DNA of 64,000 nucleotides from Gonocerus acuteangulatus. Taxonomy: Eukaryota > Arthropoda > Insecta > Hemiptera > Coreidae. The notes under the pieces were generated by a model. That model saw only the letters and a program-made list of their open reading frames with translations. It made no database searches and was not told the DNA's origin. Of this stretch, positions 1 to 10,234 are shown piece after piece. The stretch is from assembly GCA_946811695.1 (NCBI GenBank), contig OX328125.1:45303845-45367844 (forward strand), given 5' to 3'. Position numbers and translations under genes: made by a program. How positions within the stretch are numbered: position 1 is the stretch's first letter; every line of letters starts with the position of its first letter.

Positions 1-165
1 TAGTTCATAAAAAATGTTTTATTTTAGGTGTAATAGCGTTTTAGTTGCATAAAACTATTCCAAGTTCTAAATTTTTAGTATTCCATACCCCGGAAATGGT
101 CCCAGCCACCCCCCCCCTGAAATTTTCCCAGCCCCAACCGGAATTATTTTTTATATATGCCCATG
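1..165 (-). mobile_element. Z-type element, partial copy
   Basis: This is the right-hand part of a short non-coding repeat that recurs throughout the window. Diagnostic pieces are a block reading AATAGCGTTTTAGTTG, the phrase ATTCCATACCCCGGAAATGG, runs of C, and the terminal TATATGCCCATG. In the orientation used for the other copies it lies on the minus strand and is cut by the window edge. No coding capacity is visible. The ends are short and inverted (GGGCGTATATA against TATATACGCCC), so a MITE is the likeliest class. Confidence 0.6.
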
Positions 166-172
166 TCACGAT

Positions 173-406
173 TTGATTTTATTACTCAAAGATCGTCTTA
201 CTATCACAGATCTGCCATTGGACTTAAGAGCATCGATAGTAAAATCCCTTGGTCATGAACCTCCAGTCCTATCTTCGAGGACACGGGACCCATCTAGTTC
301 AAGAGCTATTGATAAATCAAAATCAGGAGATCTTTTAGCGAGCACGAAAACTGAAAAACTACAAAAAAAGAATACATGTAGATATTACCCATATCAAAAT
401 AAATGA
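173..406 (+). CDS. Possible coding fragment of unknown function
   Basis: An open frame of about 78 codons lies between the Z element and AT-rich DNA, and ends at TGA. Its base composition is clearly less AT-rich than the flanks. The translation is hydrophilic, rich in Ser, Lys and Arg, with a stretch reading LPLDLRASIVKSLGHEPP. A possible acceptor (CTATCACAG) lies near 208-216. There is no in-frame ATG, so if real this would be a 3'-terminal exon rather than a whole gene. I do not recognise the family. It could also be a decayed transposon fragment. Confidence 0.25.
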   Translation: MILLLKDRLTITDLPLDLRASIVKSLGHEPPVLSSRTRDPSSSRAIDKSKSGDLLASTKTEKLQKKNTCRYYPYQNK

Positions 407-960
407 ATGAGAATGTGTGATTTGCGGGACCCCCAATTGTCGCGAATGCTCAAGAAAATTGTGCGATGTTAATGTACCCCTCCTGTTAGAGTAATGTTAC
501 CGTATATAATTGTTTTGAAATTTTAATGACATAGAACAAAACGTTTTTGTTTGGCAGAAATCTTGACTAAACAGAGTTTACATAAAATTGTACAGTTTCT
601 TTAGTTCAGGGGTGGGAGGTACTTCAAGTTCCTATTACATTTATAAAGAAGCAATGCTAATTGTACTTGTTTTTTCCTTTTTGTTATTCTTTCAAATATT
701 TTTTCTCTAAATATGATTTTGTTCCAAATACATTTTTTTTTAATTAATTGCTATTTATTTCCAATTTCTATCATGATTTTTTTTTCTTTATTTAGGGGTG
801 ATTTCTATTAATTAAATATTCATAAGCAATCTTCACATTTAATTTTGTAATGAAAACAGATAAAAACCTACCAAATAACACATTGCTTACGAGAAATATG
901 GGTACCCTTTCTGACAGACAGATGTTCCTCTAAATGTTGAAAAACCAGATGCTCCGCTTT

Positions 961-1015
961 AAGTATTATATATAATAATAATAGTAATACTATTATATAT
1001 TATATATAATAAACA
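961..1015. repeat. Palindromic TA-rich tract
   Basis: A dense TATATAATAAT / ATTATTATATA stretch that can fold back on itself. It lies in otherwise unannotated AT-rich DNA (about 410-1180) in which I see no genes. Confidence 0.5.
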
Positions 1016-1183
1016 AACAGACTGAGATATTTTGGCCACTATTGACCTGAATCTGTTTATATTGACCTGAAGGGTTTATAATATACCTTTAAATTTTGGT
1101 CCTTATTTCTAAGTATAATTGACTTAAAACACATATGAAATAAAAACAAAATATTGACCTTGTCAGCTGTTGCATAAAAATTA

Positions 1184-1212
1184 CAAAAAAAAAAAAAAAA
1201 AAAAAAAAAAAA
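1184..1212. repeat. Poly-A tract
   Basis: An almost pure run of about 29 A. It creates the lysine/phenylalanine-rich reading frames here, which are not genes. No clear SINE or LINE body abuts it. Confidence 0.8.
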
Positions 1213-1439
1213 GAAGAGAGGGAGAGGATTGAGTAAATGCACAGTTATGAAGGCTTGAGTACTTGTACACGACAAACTGTTGCTGTAGCAGATACTGGTC
1301 ATTAGGGAAACTCATCCTAGAAACCAGATGTTTTAATATTGCATATTGATATACATATGTAAGTTGAAGTGAGGGTGGGGAAGGATCAATAGATTCTTGA
1401 AGAAAGTGGCAAGAGTTGCTCTCTAAAATTGTTTAAATT

Positions 1440-1945
1440 ATAATTCTTAAACCCTTTCACAAGGATTTTACCCAGATTTAATGTTCACTCTCATAATTTA
1501 ATATTTATGGACCTAAAATGAAATTTTAAAATCTCAATAGATTTTAACTTGATATGATATCAACTTAAAAAACCGGCTTACAAAATAATCAATCTACATT
1601 AACCTTTATGAAGATTCGACCATTAATAACAAAACTGACTGTGTAAATATTTAAAAAAATTATAATTCTATTATCAAAAGATTAAAATTTTAAATTTCAG
1701 TTATAATTTACAGATTATGTTGGCACACTTGCAGGCTTAACCTGAGTGTGAATATCTCATCCACTTAACTCCACATAAAATTATTTTCTCCTTCTTTCTT
1801 TTATTAATCAACTTTTAATGTCACCACTATAATTCTTAAACCCTATCAGAAGAATTTTGCTCGGATTTAATGTTCACTCTCATAATTTAATATTTATGGA
1901 CCTAAAATGAAATTTTAAAATCTCAATAGACTTTAACCTAATATA
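1440..1945 (+). repeat. Direct repeat pair (1440-1555 and 1829-1945)
   Basis: Two nearly identical blocks of about 115 bases, both containing TTCACTCTCATAATTTAATA and CCTAAAATGAAATTTTAAAA, are separated by about 275 bases inside the hammerhead-bearing element. They may be an internal duplication of that element. Confidence 0.75.
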
Positions 1946-2065
1946 AGGTACTTAATATATTGTATTATTATATACCTCATTCAATGTATCTGTATTGTTA
2001 TTAGTGACATAGGAGAAGTTTCCTCTATAATCTTCATTTTACTTTTATTTTATTTATGTAGATGC

Positions 2066-2100
2066 CTGATGATGAACCTGAATAGGTTTGAAACGTTGCC
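2066..2100 (+). ncRNA. Hammerhead ribozyme-like motif, stem III lacking
   Basis: The core box CTGATGA (2066-2072) is followed by a hairpin with AACCT pairing AGGTT, then GAAAC at 2090-2094 and GTT in place of the usual GTC cleavage triplet. There is no room for stem III between GAAAC and the triplet. Penelope-associated small hammerhead variants of this kind are known to act as dimers. The outer stem I is weak here, so activity is uncertain. Confidence 0.5.
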
Positions 2101-2545
2101 AATATAAGCTAATAATTTAAACAATTTTGGGGAGCAACTCCTGCCACTTTCTTCAAGAATTTTATTTTGAGTTTTTTTGTTCGCAGTTTATCAATTTAAT
2201 CTAGAAGTTATGTAGAAATGTTGGTGTTATGTTACTGTAAGAACTTTTTTTATAATGCTAATGAAATGTTTGATATTTAAAAATAAAAATCTGTTCAGGC
2301 ATTGTTGAACAGCTGAGATATTGTTCAACAGTACTTCCCAACTTCACCTTCACCTCCTCAGTTTGTTACATTAAACATGCTAAACTTTATTTGATATTTG
2401 GATTTTGCTTGAATTCTGAACAGTTTGTCTCCTCATTGGTAAAGAAATGTTTAACATTAAAGGGGATATATTGTTATATTTATAACAATTCATGGCAGGT
2501 AAAGGAAAATCTGAACACACTGGCCGACATATTTTAAAATATGTG

Positions 2546-2745
2546 GTATGGAACACTAACAATCTAGAACTTGGAATAGTTAGTCAACTAAAACGCTATT
2601 AGTACGTCCAAAAAAAAAATCTGAACTAAGTAATTTTATTTAATTTATTTTTAAGTTGTTTATGACATATTTGTTCTGACTAAATCAAACTTTTGGGGGG
2701 GGGGCTGCGGCCCTCTCAGCCTCCCCCCCCTTATATACGCCCATG
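2546..2745 (+). mobile_element. Z-type element
   Basis: Contains GGTATGGAACACTAACAATC, the AACTAAAACGCTATTA block, CTAAGTAATTTTATTTAATT, a G run followed by CTGCGGCCC, then TTATATACGCCCATG. It is non-coding and ends 40 bases before the candidate host exon at 2786. Confidence 0.65.
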
Positions 2746-2785
2746 CAAGTCTTTCCCTAAACTAATAATTCATTTATAATTGCAG

Positions 2786-2888
2786 GAAATGTCACTAACA
2801 GACTTTGAAGAAGGAATATTCTTCGACAAGGATGACCCTGATTTTACCAACAACAATTACACGGCTAGCGTTAACATTGTACAAACAG
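2786..2888 (+). CDS. Candidate internal exon of a host gene
   Basis: This is the best host-coding candidate in the window. It is preceded by a branch-site-like CTAATAAT, a short pyrimidine/AT tract and TTGCAG, and followed by a strong donor (ACAG|GTAAGC). The exon is 103 bases and open in one frame. It starts at a codon boundary (GAA) and leaves one base (G) for the next exon. The peptide is acidic (begins EMSLTDFEEGIFFDKDDP) and includes two N-x-T sequons, NNYT and the overlapping region NNNY. Base composition is richer in GC than both flanks. I do not recognise the protein. The neighbouring exons are not obvious nearby; a phase-compatible candidate is at 61181. Confidence 0.5.
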
Positions 2889-3097
2889 GTAAGCGTTTAT
2901 TTATTTATTTTTTTACGGCACATTGTTTTCTAAGTATACTAGCACTAGTATGTATGTATGTATTTTTGACTCAATTAATATGACTTTTCTTTTACTTACT
3001 CCGTTTTATGTAATATATAAATTTATAAAACTGGATTTGATGAGGATCTCGGATTTCCTTGTATTTGTTAATCAATTTTATAAATTTTGTACCAAAT

Positions 3098-3100
<3 letters not shown>

Positions 3101-3160
<60 letters not shown>
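3101..3160. repeat. (TA)n microsatellite
   Basis: About 60 bases of alternating TA. It generates spurious Tyr/Ile frames on both strands. Confidence 0.95.
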
Positions 3161-3167
<7 letters not shown>

Positions 3168-3447
3168 TGTATATTCATTAATACATGTAGACATACACAG
3201 ATTCATTTATTTTTTTTTTATTATGATGCATTGGTTGCCAAAAAAGCAGGAATCTCATGTTTACCACATTGTACATGTCCATCTCAAGTTGTTGAAGTGA
3301 GTTTGTTATATGCTGTGTTGGAAGGGATCAATCTTCCCTGGCCCAAATATGTTCCACTCAAAACAAAATTGGTCCCCAGGTTTTTTACAAGGCTTTATCT
3401 AGTCTACAAACTCTGGAAATTCTCTTGAGCAAATAAATATATAATGT

Positions 3448-3735
3448 GCTAGCTGTTACCCGGTGTGCTATGCTACACCTAATTTCTGCATCTATAAAAG
3501 CAAAAATAAATTAGAAACCAAATAATTAATATTAAAATCTAATAACGCAAATCTGTAACTATTTGGGTTATGTTTCAAACTCATGATCTCCGAACTGTGA
3601 GTCATAGACGATTTTAACCTAGTCTATGACTCTCCCGTTTCAAGACCTATCTGTGTGCCACGTTTGGTCAAAATCGGTCATATGGTGTGGATTTGCATAA
3701 GGAACAGACAGACATAGTTTCATGGTGACAAAACA
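3448..3735 (+). mobile_element. Old repeat starting CTAGCTGTTACCCG
   Basis: Begins CTAGCTGTTACCCGGTGTGC and contains CACGTTTGGTCAAAATCGG followed by GGAACAGACAGACA. The 'ACCCG... start' plus 'caaaatcggtc ... aacagacagaca' layout is common in short interspersed elements of arthropods, and echoes the internal CAAAATCGGACCA of family F here. It is non-coding and divergent, with uncertain boundaries. Confidence 0.4.
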
Positions 3736-4482
3736 AAGTTTATGGTCTCTAACACCCACATATATATGCATATTTGGCTATTACCATGAGGGCAATGTTT
3801 TTGATCACAAAATGATAAATTAGGCAAAATAAATCATGCTCCCCACATCTTAACTTAACTTTTTCCTTAAATCTCAAAAGGCTTAAGATATTTTTCAAAA
3901 ATAATATTTGTTTTAAAACAGTCTCTTTGGAGTTAGATTTTAAAAACAATGAACCTTTGGAATTAGTAAAACCTACTCTGTTAAGTTTACGTTTTTTGTT
4001 CAAAGTAAACCTAACAGAGTCACCTTGAGGTTCAAATAATTATTAGCACATTTTGAAATGTTTACAATGGGTTCCAGTCAAAACAAGACATTTTCCTTTC
4101 AATAGAGTAAAAATGAGGATTGACAATAATACAATGACAATAAGAAGCGACATTTAAAAAAAAAAATTGAGTTAAGTGCAGTTCTGGATAGTTAATACAC
4201 ACAAAATGTTGGTGGCAAAGGGATATAAGTAAATGTCTGGTATTTGCTGAGAAATAGCGGAAACAAAATCAACTTCTTCAAAAATGAGCAGATTTGTTTG
4301 GAAGCCAAGGGGAACAAGTGACACTTGTATCCCTTGTGCACCAAACTTTATGGTTTCGAAGTTGTGAATGTTGTTGCATCATTTACTGTTATTTCCAGTT
4401 TAATCTGTTTAAGGCAAAACTATTTTAATTGTTGTTCTTAAGTAAGTGACCGTGTATTTGAAGATGTATTCGAACAAGTTGT

Positions 4483-4620
4483 TTGCTGAAGTTTTTCAAT
4501 GCTCTTCCTGTGACAGTTAAAAAATTAACCATGTTCAGTGACAATGTAGGAGGCCAAAACCAGAGCCGACACACTGTTAAGTTCTGGGGATATATTGTTA
4601 AAAACACTAGGACTTGCGAG
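4483..4620 (+). pseudogene. Transposon-derived protein fragment (SDNVGGQNQS)
   Basis: A frame contains LTMFSDNVGGQNQSRH, which resembles the 'SDNCGGQNKN' signature often seen in uncharacterised transposon-like proteins of arthropods. That recollection is from memory and not tested. The first about 45 codons are plausible; after about 4620 the frame runs into a SINE-derived stretch, so the rest of the open frame is fortuitous. No full catalytic domain is present. It lies between inverted-end motifs of a DNA-transposon relic, consistent with a decayed transposase or accessory gene. Confidence 0.35.
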
Positions 4621-4769
4621 AGTTGCTCCTATTTATTTTTCCATAAACCCATTATTCCTTCCTGCAATACATCACGTGTTAATCATGGAGGACAACAGCC
4701 ACGCAGGAGAGTTACAGATGCTGAGCCATTTGATGATCACCATGAAGATTTGTTGGATCCATTAGCGCC

Positions 4770-4903
4770 GACATCCATTAGGATAAGGCAAGGAACCTTC
4801 TCAATGGGCTTTGAGATGAGGAAAATTCCTGCCGCCAGAGGGACTTGAACCTTCATCTCCCGCATGAGAATCTAAGGCGTTAGCCACTAGACCATGGGGA
4901 GAC
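4770..4903 (-). mobile_element. tRNA-derived SINE, family S
   Basis: On the minus strand a tRNA-like head reads CCATGGTCTAGTGGCTAACG (A-box type) and later GGTTCAAGTCCC (B-box type), followed by the body with GGCAGGAATTTTCCTC and ending near GGATGTCGGCGCTAATGG. The head resembles tRNA-Glu (CCRTGGTCTAGTGGCTAG). The poly-A tail is missing, so the copy is 3'-truncated. It is a retroposed element and not a functional tRNA. Confidence 0.7.
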
Positions 4904-4997
4904 CAGATATACGTATTGTCTGCCAGTCCATACTATTTTAATGAGCTATACTTAAAAAGTATCCTGACAATAAATATCAATATTGTTTGGCTTTGGA

Positions 4998-5245
4998 GGC
5001 CAAGGGGTACAAGTGATGCATGTTATAATTATAAATTCATAATAGACATTCAGAATTAGTTTTTTTTAAACTATATTACTGAAATTTCAATTGATACATA
5101 GTAGAAACATAATTTAAACGTTATACAGAGTTACACTTATCAGGAAATTTACAAAAATGATTTAACTTTAAACAGTAATATCTCAAAATTATTATACTCA
5201 AAATTATTATTACGTTATATTATAACGTCACTTGTACCCCTTGGC
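4998..5245. mobile_element. MITE with 18-bp inverted ends
   Basis: GGCCAAGGGGTACAAGTGA at the left and TCACTTGTACCCCTTGGCT at the right are reverse complements except at the outermost base. The interior is AT-rich and non-coding. Confidence 0.6.
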
Positions 5246-5514
5246 TTCTCAACCCATCATATATTGTTAAAACTGGTCAGTATTGTACTATTTTTGAAAA
5301 TGATATAATTAAAATATATTCGGTGTTAATAGCCCATTGTTGATAAGCCGTTAAACATGAAAAATAAATAAATAAAATATATTCCAAAGTACATATTTAT
5401 AAACAAATAGTGAACAGATTAGAAATTAGGTTTATTTTGGTTTCAAAAGTTTAAAAATGTTCAAATATTTTATAAACGGGTTCAGTTTTAAACAAACCCC
5501 ATTCAGTGCAGCCA

Positions 5515-6062
5515 TCAAAATTTAACGAAAGGGTACAAACACCGGATTGTTGAGAGGGATCCTTCTTCATCATCCGTTAAAATAGCTGAAGACTTTGCAA
5601 GAGCTTCCAAGATCACCTTCTCTTTTGCAGACAGTGATGTCATTTACAAATATAATTATTATGGTAAGGCCACAAGGAAAAAAAAGGCCTTTTATTATGG
5701 ATAAAAACCGAAAAAACAAAATACTTGATTTTGCTAAAAATTAGGTACCTAATATTTTAGGATCTGGTGGCAAGTATTATATTTGGCAAGGGCCTAATAA
5801 TGAATTTAGCTCGACATGTGGGACCCACTTTAAAACAAGGTGGTTTAAGTTCGGGGGCGCATGCCATGGAATAGTTGAGGCAATTTGACCTTCATTGACA
5901 GTATTATGAACACCAGAGGAAATGTTGTCATTTAATTCTAAAAAGCTGGGGTTCATAGTAGACATTTATTTTCTAACAAGATATCAACCCCAAGCAAACA
6001 GCTAACAGCCCTGGAAATTGAAAACACCACCTCAGTCTCCAGACATAAATGCAATAGAACAC
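5515..6062 (+). pseudogene. Tc1/mariner transposase relic
   Basis: Broken pieces of a Tc1-type transposase occur in order. A helix-turn-helix-like stretch RIVERDPSSSSVKIAEDFAR lies around 5548-5610. A weak GGACHGIVEAI stretch follows near 5850. A patch FLTRYQPQANS near 5970-6005 resembles the usual FQQDNDPKHTS. The C-terminal catalytic-region signature PPQSPDINAIEHL lies at about 6027-6066. Stops and frameshifts interrupt it throughout. A SINE piece begins right after the last motif and replaces the C-terminus. This is a dead DNA transposon. Confidence 0.6.
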
Positions 6063-6063
6063 C

Positions 6064-6240
6064 TAAGGGGATCTCCCCATGGTTTCTCATATGGGAGATG
6101 GGGTTTCGAGTATCGCCTGCAGCAAGGATTTTTCTCATTTCAGGGGCCTTTGAGAAAATTACCCGCTGCACCATGGATGTCGGTGCTAATGGCCCAGACT
6201 GGGCCTATTGGTAATAGAAGCCGCACTAATGTTAAAAAAA
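6064..6240 (+). mobile_element. Degraded SINE, family S
   Basis: Begins GGGGATCTCCCCATGG and keeps GGGAGATGGGGTTTCGAGTA (B-box region), GAGAAAATTACCCGCTGCAC and GGATGTCGGTGCTAATGGCC, then a short A-rich tail. Much of the tRNA-like head is deleted. Confidence 0.6.
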
Positions 6241-6705
6241 TAATAGTTACACAGGAACTAAACTTATCCTTCCCAAACCAGAAGTGGCCGTTCTAAGATA
6301 TTAACTGATATAATATGGATTATTAATATCTAATGATTTATTTTATAATTAAAATAACTTATTGTTGATTTTTTTTTCACTTGTGAACCATTTAAATTAT
6401 TTTTACTGGCATGATGCTCCTTAAAAAGTTTTTTTTTTTTTCAAAATGAACTTAGTATATCAATAATTTTGACACTCGCTGTAAATATAAGGGGGCCAAT
6501 TTTTTTAAATGTGTGAAGTTTTAAAAATAAATTGTTGTATTATGTAATTTTTTAATATTTATTTTCTAATTGTGTATTTTCCTGAATCTTTTATGAAATG
6601 AAAATCATTAATAAATAATTTTCTTGATTTCTTCAAAATGAAACAAAAAAAATGTAAATGTTTCAATACTACTTTATTATATCATCCTTCCAATTTGAGT
6701 ATATG

Positions 6706-6905
6706 TACGGCTGAAGCAAGTACACTCGAGGCTTATGCACTCCATGCTTAAGGTTGTGGGTTCAATTCCCCACTTGGGGTGGTGGGTTTTCTTTGGAGAA
6801 ATGAAAAGGCATCCGCCCTATCTTGGCGAGAAAAGGTGTGGTAACCAATAGATGACCAGTCCTAAAATTCGTTGCAATAGTAAATGGACGTTAAAATTTA
6901 AATGA
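6706..6905 (+). mobile_element. tRNA-derived SINE, family T
   Basis: A tRNA-like head carries a good B box (TGGGTTCAATTCCCCAC) near 6757-6773. The body contains TGGTGGGTTTTCTTTGGAGA, CATCCGCCCTATCTTGGCG and GTAAATGGACGTTAAAATTT. Other copies are on the minus strand near 24075-24262 and 46800-46985. It differs from family S in body and tail, ending in TTAAATG rather than a GCGCCGT-polyA tail. Confidence 0.6.
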
Positions 6906-7333
6906 ATTATATCATCCTAGGTTGAGGTTGATAAGTTCGGATCCCAAATCTCTGTCAGATGCCAAAAAGTCATACCATACTTGTCATTTTAACCTTTTTG
7001 GTGGATATTTTCAAAAAATTGCACTTTGAAGAGTAATCAAAAGATCCTTTTTAGAGCTATTACTATTATAACAAAAATACATAATTAATCTCATTCCTAG
7101 TTCAGAACTTTATTATTATAGTTACATATTTATTGTTAGATTGCAGCACTAAGCATTATTGGCTATAGGTTGTTAGACGAATTGTTATGGTCGGATTCCG
7201 TTAGGTAGCAGCACTAACAAAACCGATCATCTTCTAACATAAATGTAGTTCGTTTTAGCACCGCTAGGTCCCGGGACTATCTCTTTTAGCGCGTCTCTTC
7301 CCTCCATTTACGTGTACTTTGTCTACCAAAATG

Positions 7334-7592
7334 CATGGGCGTATATAAGGGGGGGGGGGGCTGCAGCCTCCGACATGGGCGTAAATAGAAAAAAAATTCG
7401 GGGGGGGGGGGCTGGTACCATTTCCGGGGTATGGAATACTAACAATTTAGAACATGGAATGGTTTTAACCAACTAAAACGCTATTACACCTAAAAAAAAT
7501 ATTTTTTATGATCTATGTAATCTTTTTTAATTTATTTTTAAAGGCTTTATGACACATCTTGCACTAGGCTGCAGCCCCCTTATATAAGCCCA
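7334..7592 (+). mobile_element. Z-type element, tandem pieces
   Basis: A short piece (CATGGGCGTATATAAGG, a G run, CTGCAGCC) at 7334-7372 is followed at once by a longer copy starting CATGGGCGTAAATAG. The longer copy runs through TTTCCGGGGTATGGAATACT, the AAAACGCTATTAC block and CTGCAGCCCCCTTATATAAGCCCATG. Confidence 0.65.
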
Positions 7593-7594
7593 TG

Positions 7595-7772
7595 GCCCCC
7601 GATAAAAAACTTAAAAATAAATTAAATAAGATCACTTAGTTCAGAAAAAATGGTTTTTATTGGCTGTAATTGGCTAACTATTCCAAGTTCTAGATTGTTG
7701 GTCTTCCATACCACCCAAATGTTCTCAACCCCCCCCCCCCCCCCGAAATTATTTTCTATATACGCCCTTGCC
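7595..7772 (-). mobile_element. Z-type element, inverted copy
   Basis: Immediately follows the preceding Z copy in opposite orientation. It reads TTAAATAAGATCACTTAGTT, then CTATTCCAAGTTCTAGATTG, a run of about 16 C, and AAATTATTTTCTATATACGCCC. The two form a head-to-head pair. Confidence 0.65.
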
Positions 7773-8508
7773 AAAATGTTCCGATTTTTTTATTACTTGG
7801 CACAAAAATGCACAATCTAAAAGGGAAAGGTCATGTTTGTTAAACAGCGGAATCCGAGAAAAAAATTGTTGGGCAAAATTCGAGAAAAATATATTTTTTT
7901 AAATTAAACTCATTTGTTTAAAAAAACAACAAATGATCACTTCGGTTATGTATGTTCTTTGATAGATTTTGCTAATTAAAGTAGCGGCCTTTAAAAAGCC
8001 AAAAACCCACTTCACGGTTGAATTTCATCCTGCATTTCATCGAGGAAATCTGAAGCACATAAGATGAAAATAGCTGGAAAGTCCTTTTTGGCCTGAGAAA
8101 GGAGTTTGTGAGGTTTGTATGGCCAATTCTCAATCGAGTTAAGACCACTTATTTTCTTCTTGTGTGTTGGTTTATTCCATGCCTTAACACTCGGAGTTTG
8201 TTATCCCTCATTTCTTGCCAGCCAGTTTGCCAACTCATCTGTATAGAGCCTTTTCCATGGGCTAATAGGAACCAAAACTTTGCAAAATACGGTCAAATAG
8301 GTGCCAATTACCAAAGCAGTTGAGGCACCCAGGTAAAAAAAAAAAACAAAAAAAAAAAATACGGTCAAATGAACATTTCACTAATTCTCATTTTGGCCCA
8401 ACAGTGATTTAAAAATTTTAATGTTGGTCAAATTTATAAGTTTTTGTGCTTATTGGAATCAGTTATTGATGCTCTTTAACTTGTAGGGAGAGAAGTGTAT
8501 CAAAAGAA

Positions 8509-8999
8509 TTGATTAATCCGAGCTGTAACTTATTAAAAGTAGGCTCACCACAGTTTTTCGCAAAATTGGAAGAAATAGTTGTTTTTTGGCGGGCGATTGC
8601 GGCACTTTTACCTGGCCGAATCTGTACCTTGACCAGTTCATTTGAAGCAGAATTTAATATTCTTTACTCCCTATTTGAAGCATTTTCCCCAAAATCAACG
8701 GTTTTAAAATGAATGAAGAATAACTGAAAAAAGTGCTAAAATTTCGCGGGTTTTCGCCTGCCACAAGTTCTCCCCTCGGCTTTCGAATTGGAAAAATTGG
8801 TTTCAGTATACTCACACCAGACCTAAGGATATTAGAAAAAAAAAATCTTGTGGGGGGATTAATGTTAGCTCGACCCCCATTTGAAGCCTCTATATACTGG
8901 GCTATTAGAAATATATTTGAGCCCGTTAGAGACAGCGATGACATTGAAGGAGATCTCCAACAATTCAGTATAAGAATGTCGCACCAAAGCACCGGATAG
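8509..8999 (+). CDS. Unrecognised open frames with raised GC
   Basis: Two plus-strand frames lie in a stretch visibly richer in GC than its surroundings: about 67 codons at 8509-8712 and 88 codons at 8733-8999. The second contains VGGLMLARPPFEASIYWAIR and ends with EGDLQQFSIRM. The opposite strand is also open over 135 codons. I do not recognise either protein, see no splice sites that join the frames, and cannot say which strand, if any, is coding. A decayed transposon gene is as likely as a host exon. The surrounding 7780-8500 and 9060-9780 hold nothing I can name. Confidence 0.2.
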
Positions 9000-9783
9000 T
9001 GTTTCATTGGACAAGAATATGGAGAAGACTTAGTAAGTTCAGTTATTGGAGTATAATCCATTTTTTATAGATAACCCCTCTATTTATTAGAGAACTTTGA
9101 TATCTCTTTCTAAAATATTTGCTTTTTTCCTTACATTAAATGAAAATCCCATGAGATTTTTTCGAAAAGATACATAACTTCTTGTTAGCTTTGTCGTATT
9201 ATCTTGATGGCCCGCATAACATTTCCATTGTTTTCAAACGTTTTAGTTACAATAATTATAGCACTTAATGTCTTCATTAATCATACTATAAATTAAAATA
9301 ATGGATTTTTTTCTATTAGATAATGTTTCTTTGTCTTATAGTTCTGATAAACCACAAATAGATAAAAAAAAGTTTATACTGGATATTTCTAGTATTGAGA
9401 TAAACGGAGCTGAGTTCAGGGGCCAAGTTAAATAAAAGACAACTACTTGAGATAACCTGTGAAAAAAAGAACAGAAAAATAAATCTTCTAGCTAGCCAAA
9501 AATATTATGCCTAATAATAGTAGCATCGAAAAAGTTAATAACGTTTGTGATCCACAAGAAGGACCAGGTTTATTCATGAGAAGTTTTTCCTTTCATTTGG
9601 GTGGTTTGATTACGGTCTCACCGGTTTTACACATAAGCCATCTCTTTTGGCTCTAATTACTTGCCACCGATGGCGATAAGCTATAAGTAAGTGTTTATGA
9701 AAGTAATTGGATGGAATTGCAAAGAATACGGTATAACAGCGGATCTCATTAATAATTTCAGCGGCTCTCATTAATAATAACAG

Positions 9784-10000
9784 CGGCGTATATAGGAAAT
9801 AATTTCGGGGGGGGGGGCTGGTTCCATTTCCGGGGTATCTAATACTAACAATCTAGAAGTTGGAATAGTTTCAGCCAACTAAAACGCTATTATGCCCAAA
9901 GTAAAATATCTTTTATAAACTAAGTGATCTTATTTAATTTATTTTTAAGAGATTTATGACACATTTTTACCGGCCAAATAAAAAGTTCGGGGGCTGCAGC
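9784..10000 (+). mobile_element. Z-type element
   Basis: Starts GGCGTATATAGGAAATAATT, followed by a run of nine G, CATTTCCGGGGTATC, the AACTAAAACGCTATTATG block and CTAAGTGATCTTATTTAATT. It ends around CTGCAGCCCCTCCC. A duplicated GATGGGCGGAGAGA phrase follows at about 10010-10046. Confidence 0.65.
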
Positions 10001-10234
10001 CCCTCCCTGATGGGCGGAGAGATAAGAGCCCATGATGGGCGGAGAGAAAAGAGATGCCGTGTCGATTCTCTTCCTATAATTAATACTTGCGGGGCCGGCC
10101 ATATTTTTCCGTCGGCGACTAGACTCTTTGTTTTTGAAAAGTATATACTGTTTTTTAATTTCCCGTTTTAATACTTTCAATTTTCCGACTTTTATTATAT
10201 TAAATTAAAGGTTAGCGAAGGCAAGACTAATCCC

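Larger units (their letters stand above)
1392..2165 (+). mobile_element. Penelope-like fragment with inverted ends and a hammerhead motif
   Basis: The segment is bounded by inverted copies of a roughly 48-base sequence: ATTCTTGAAGAAAGTGGCA at the left, and its complement at the right near 2111-2160. Inside, a block of about 115 bases at 1440-1555 recurs directly at 1829-1945 (for example AATTTAATATTTATGGACC). A hammerhead-type motif lies just before the right inverted copy. Inverted or tandem ends plus a hammerhead are typical of Penelope-like retroelements. No reverse transcriptase or endonuclease coding remains, so the assignment rests on the ribozyme motif and architecture. Confidence 0.55.
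4297..5248 (+). mobile_element. DNA-transposon relic with AAGGGGTACAAGTGA ends
   Basis: A motif GCCAAGGGGWACAAGTGA occurs in direct orientation at about 4303 and 4998 and inverted at about 5227-5245. The 4998/5227 pair is an 18-base near-perfect inverted repeat bounding a MITE-sized core of about 250 bases. The stretch between the first and second motifs carries a short transposase-like frame (4483-4620) and a minus-strand SINE piece. The whole could be one transposon with internal deletion, or a MITE next to a decayed relative. Confidence 0.45.
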
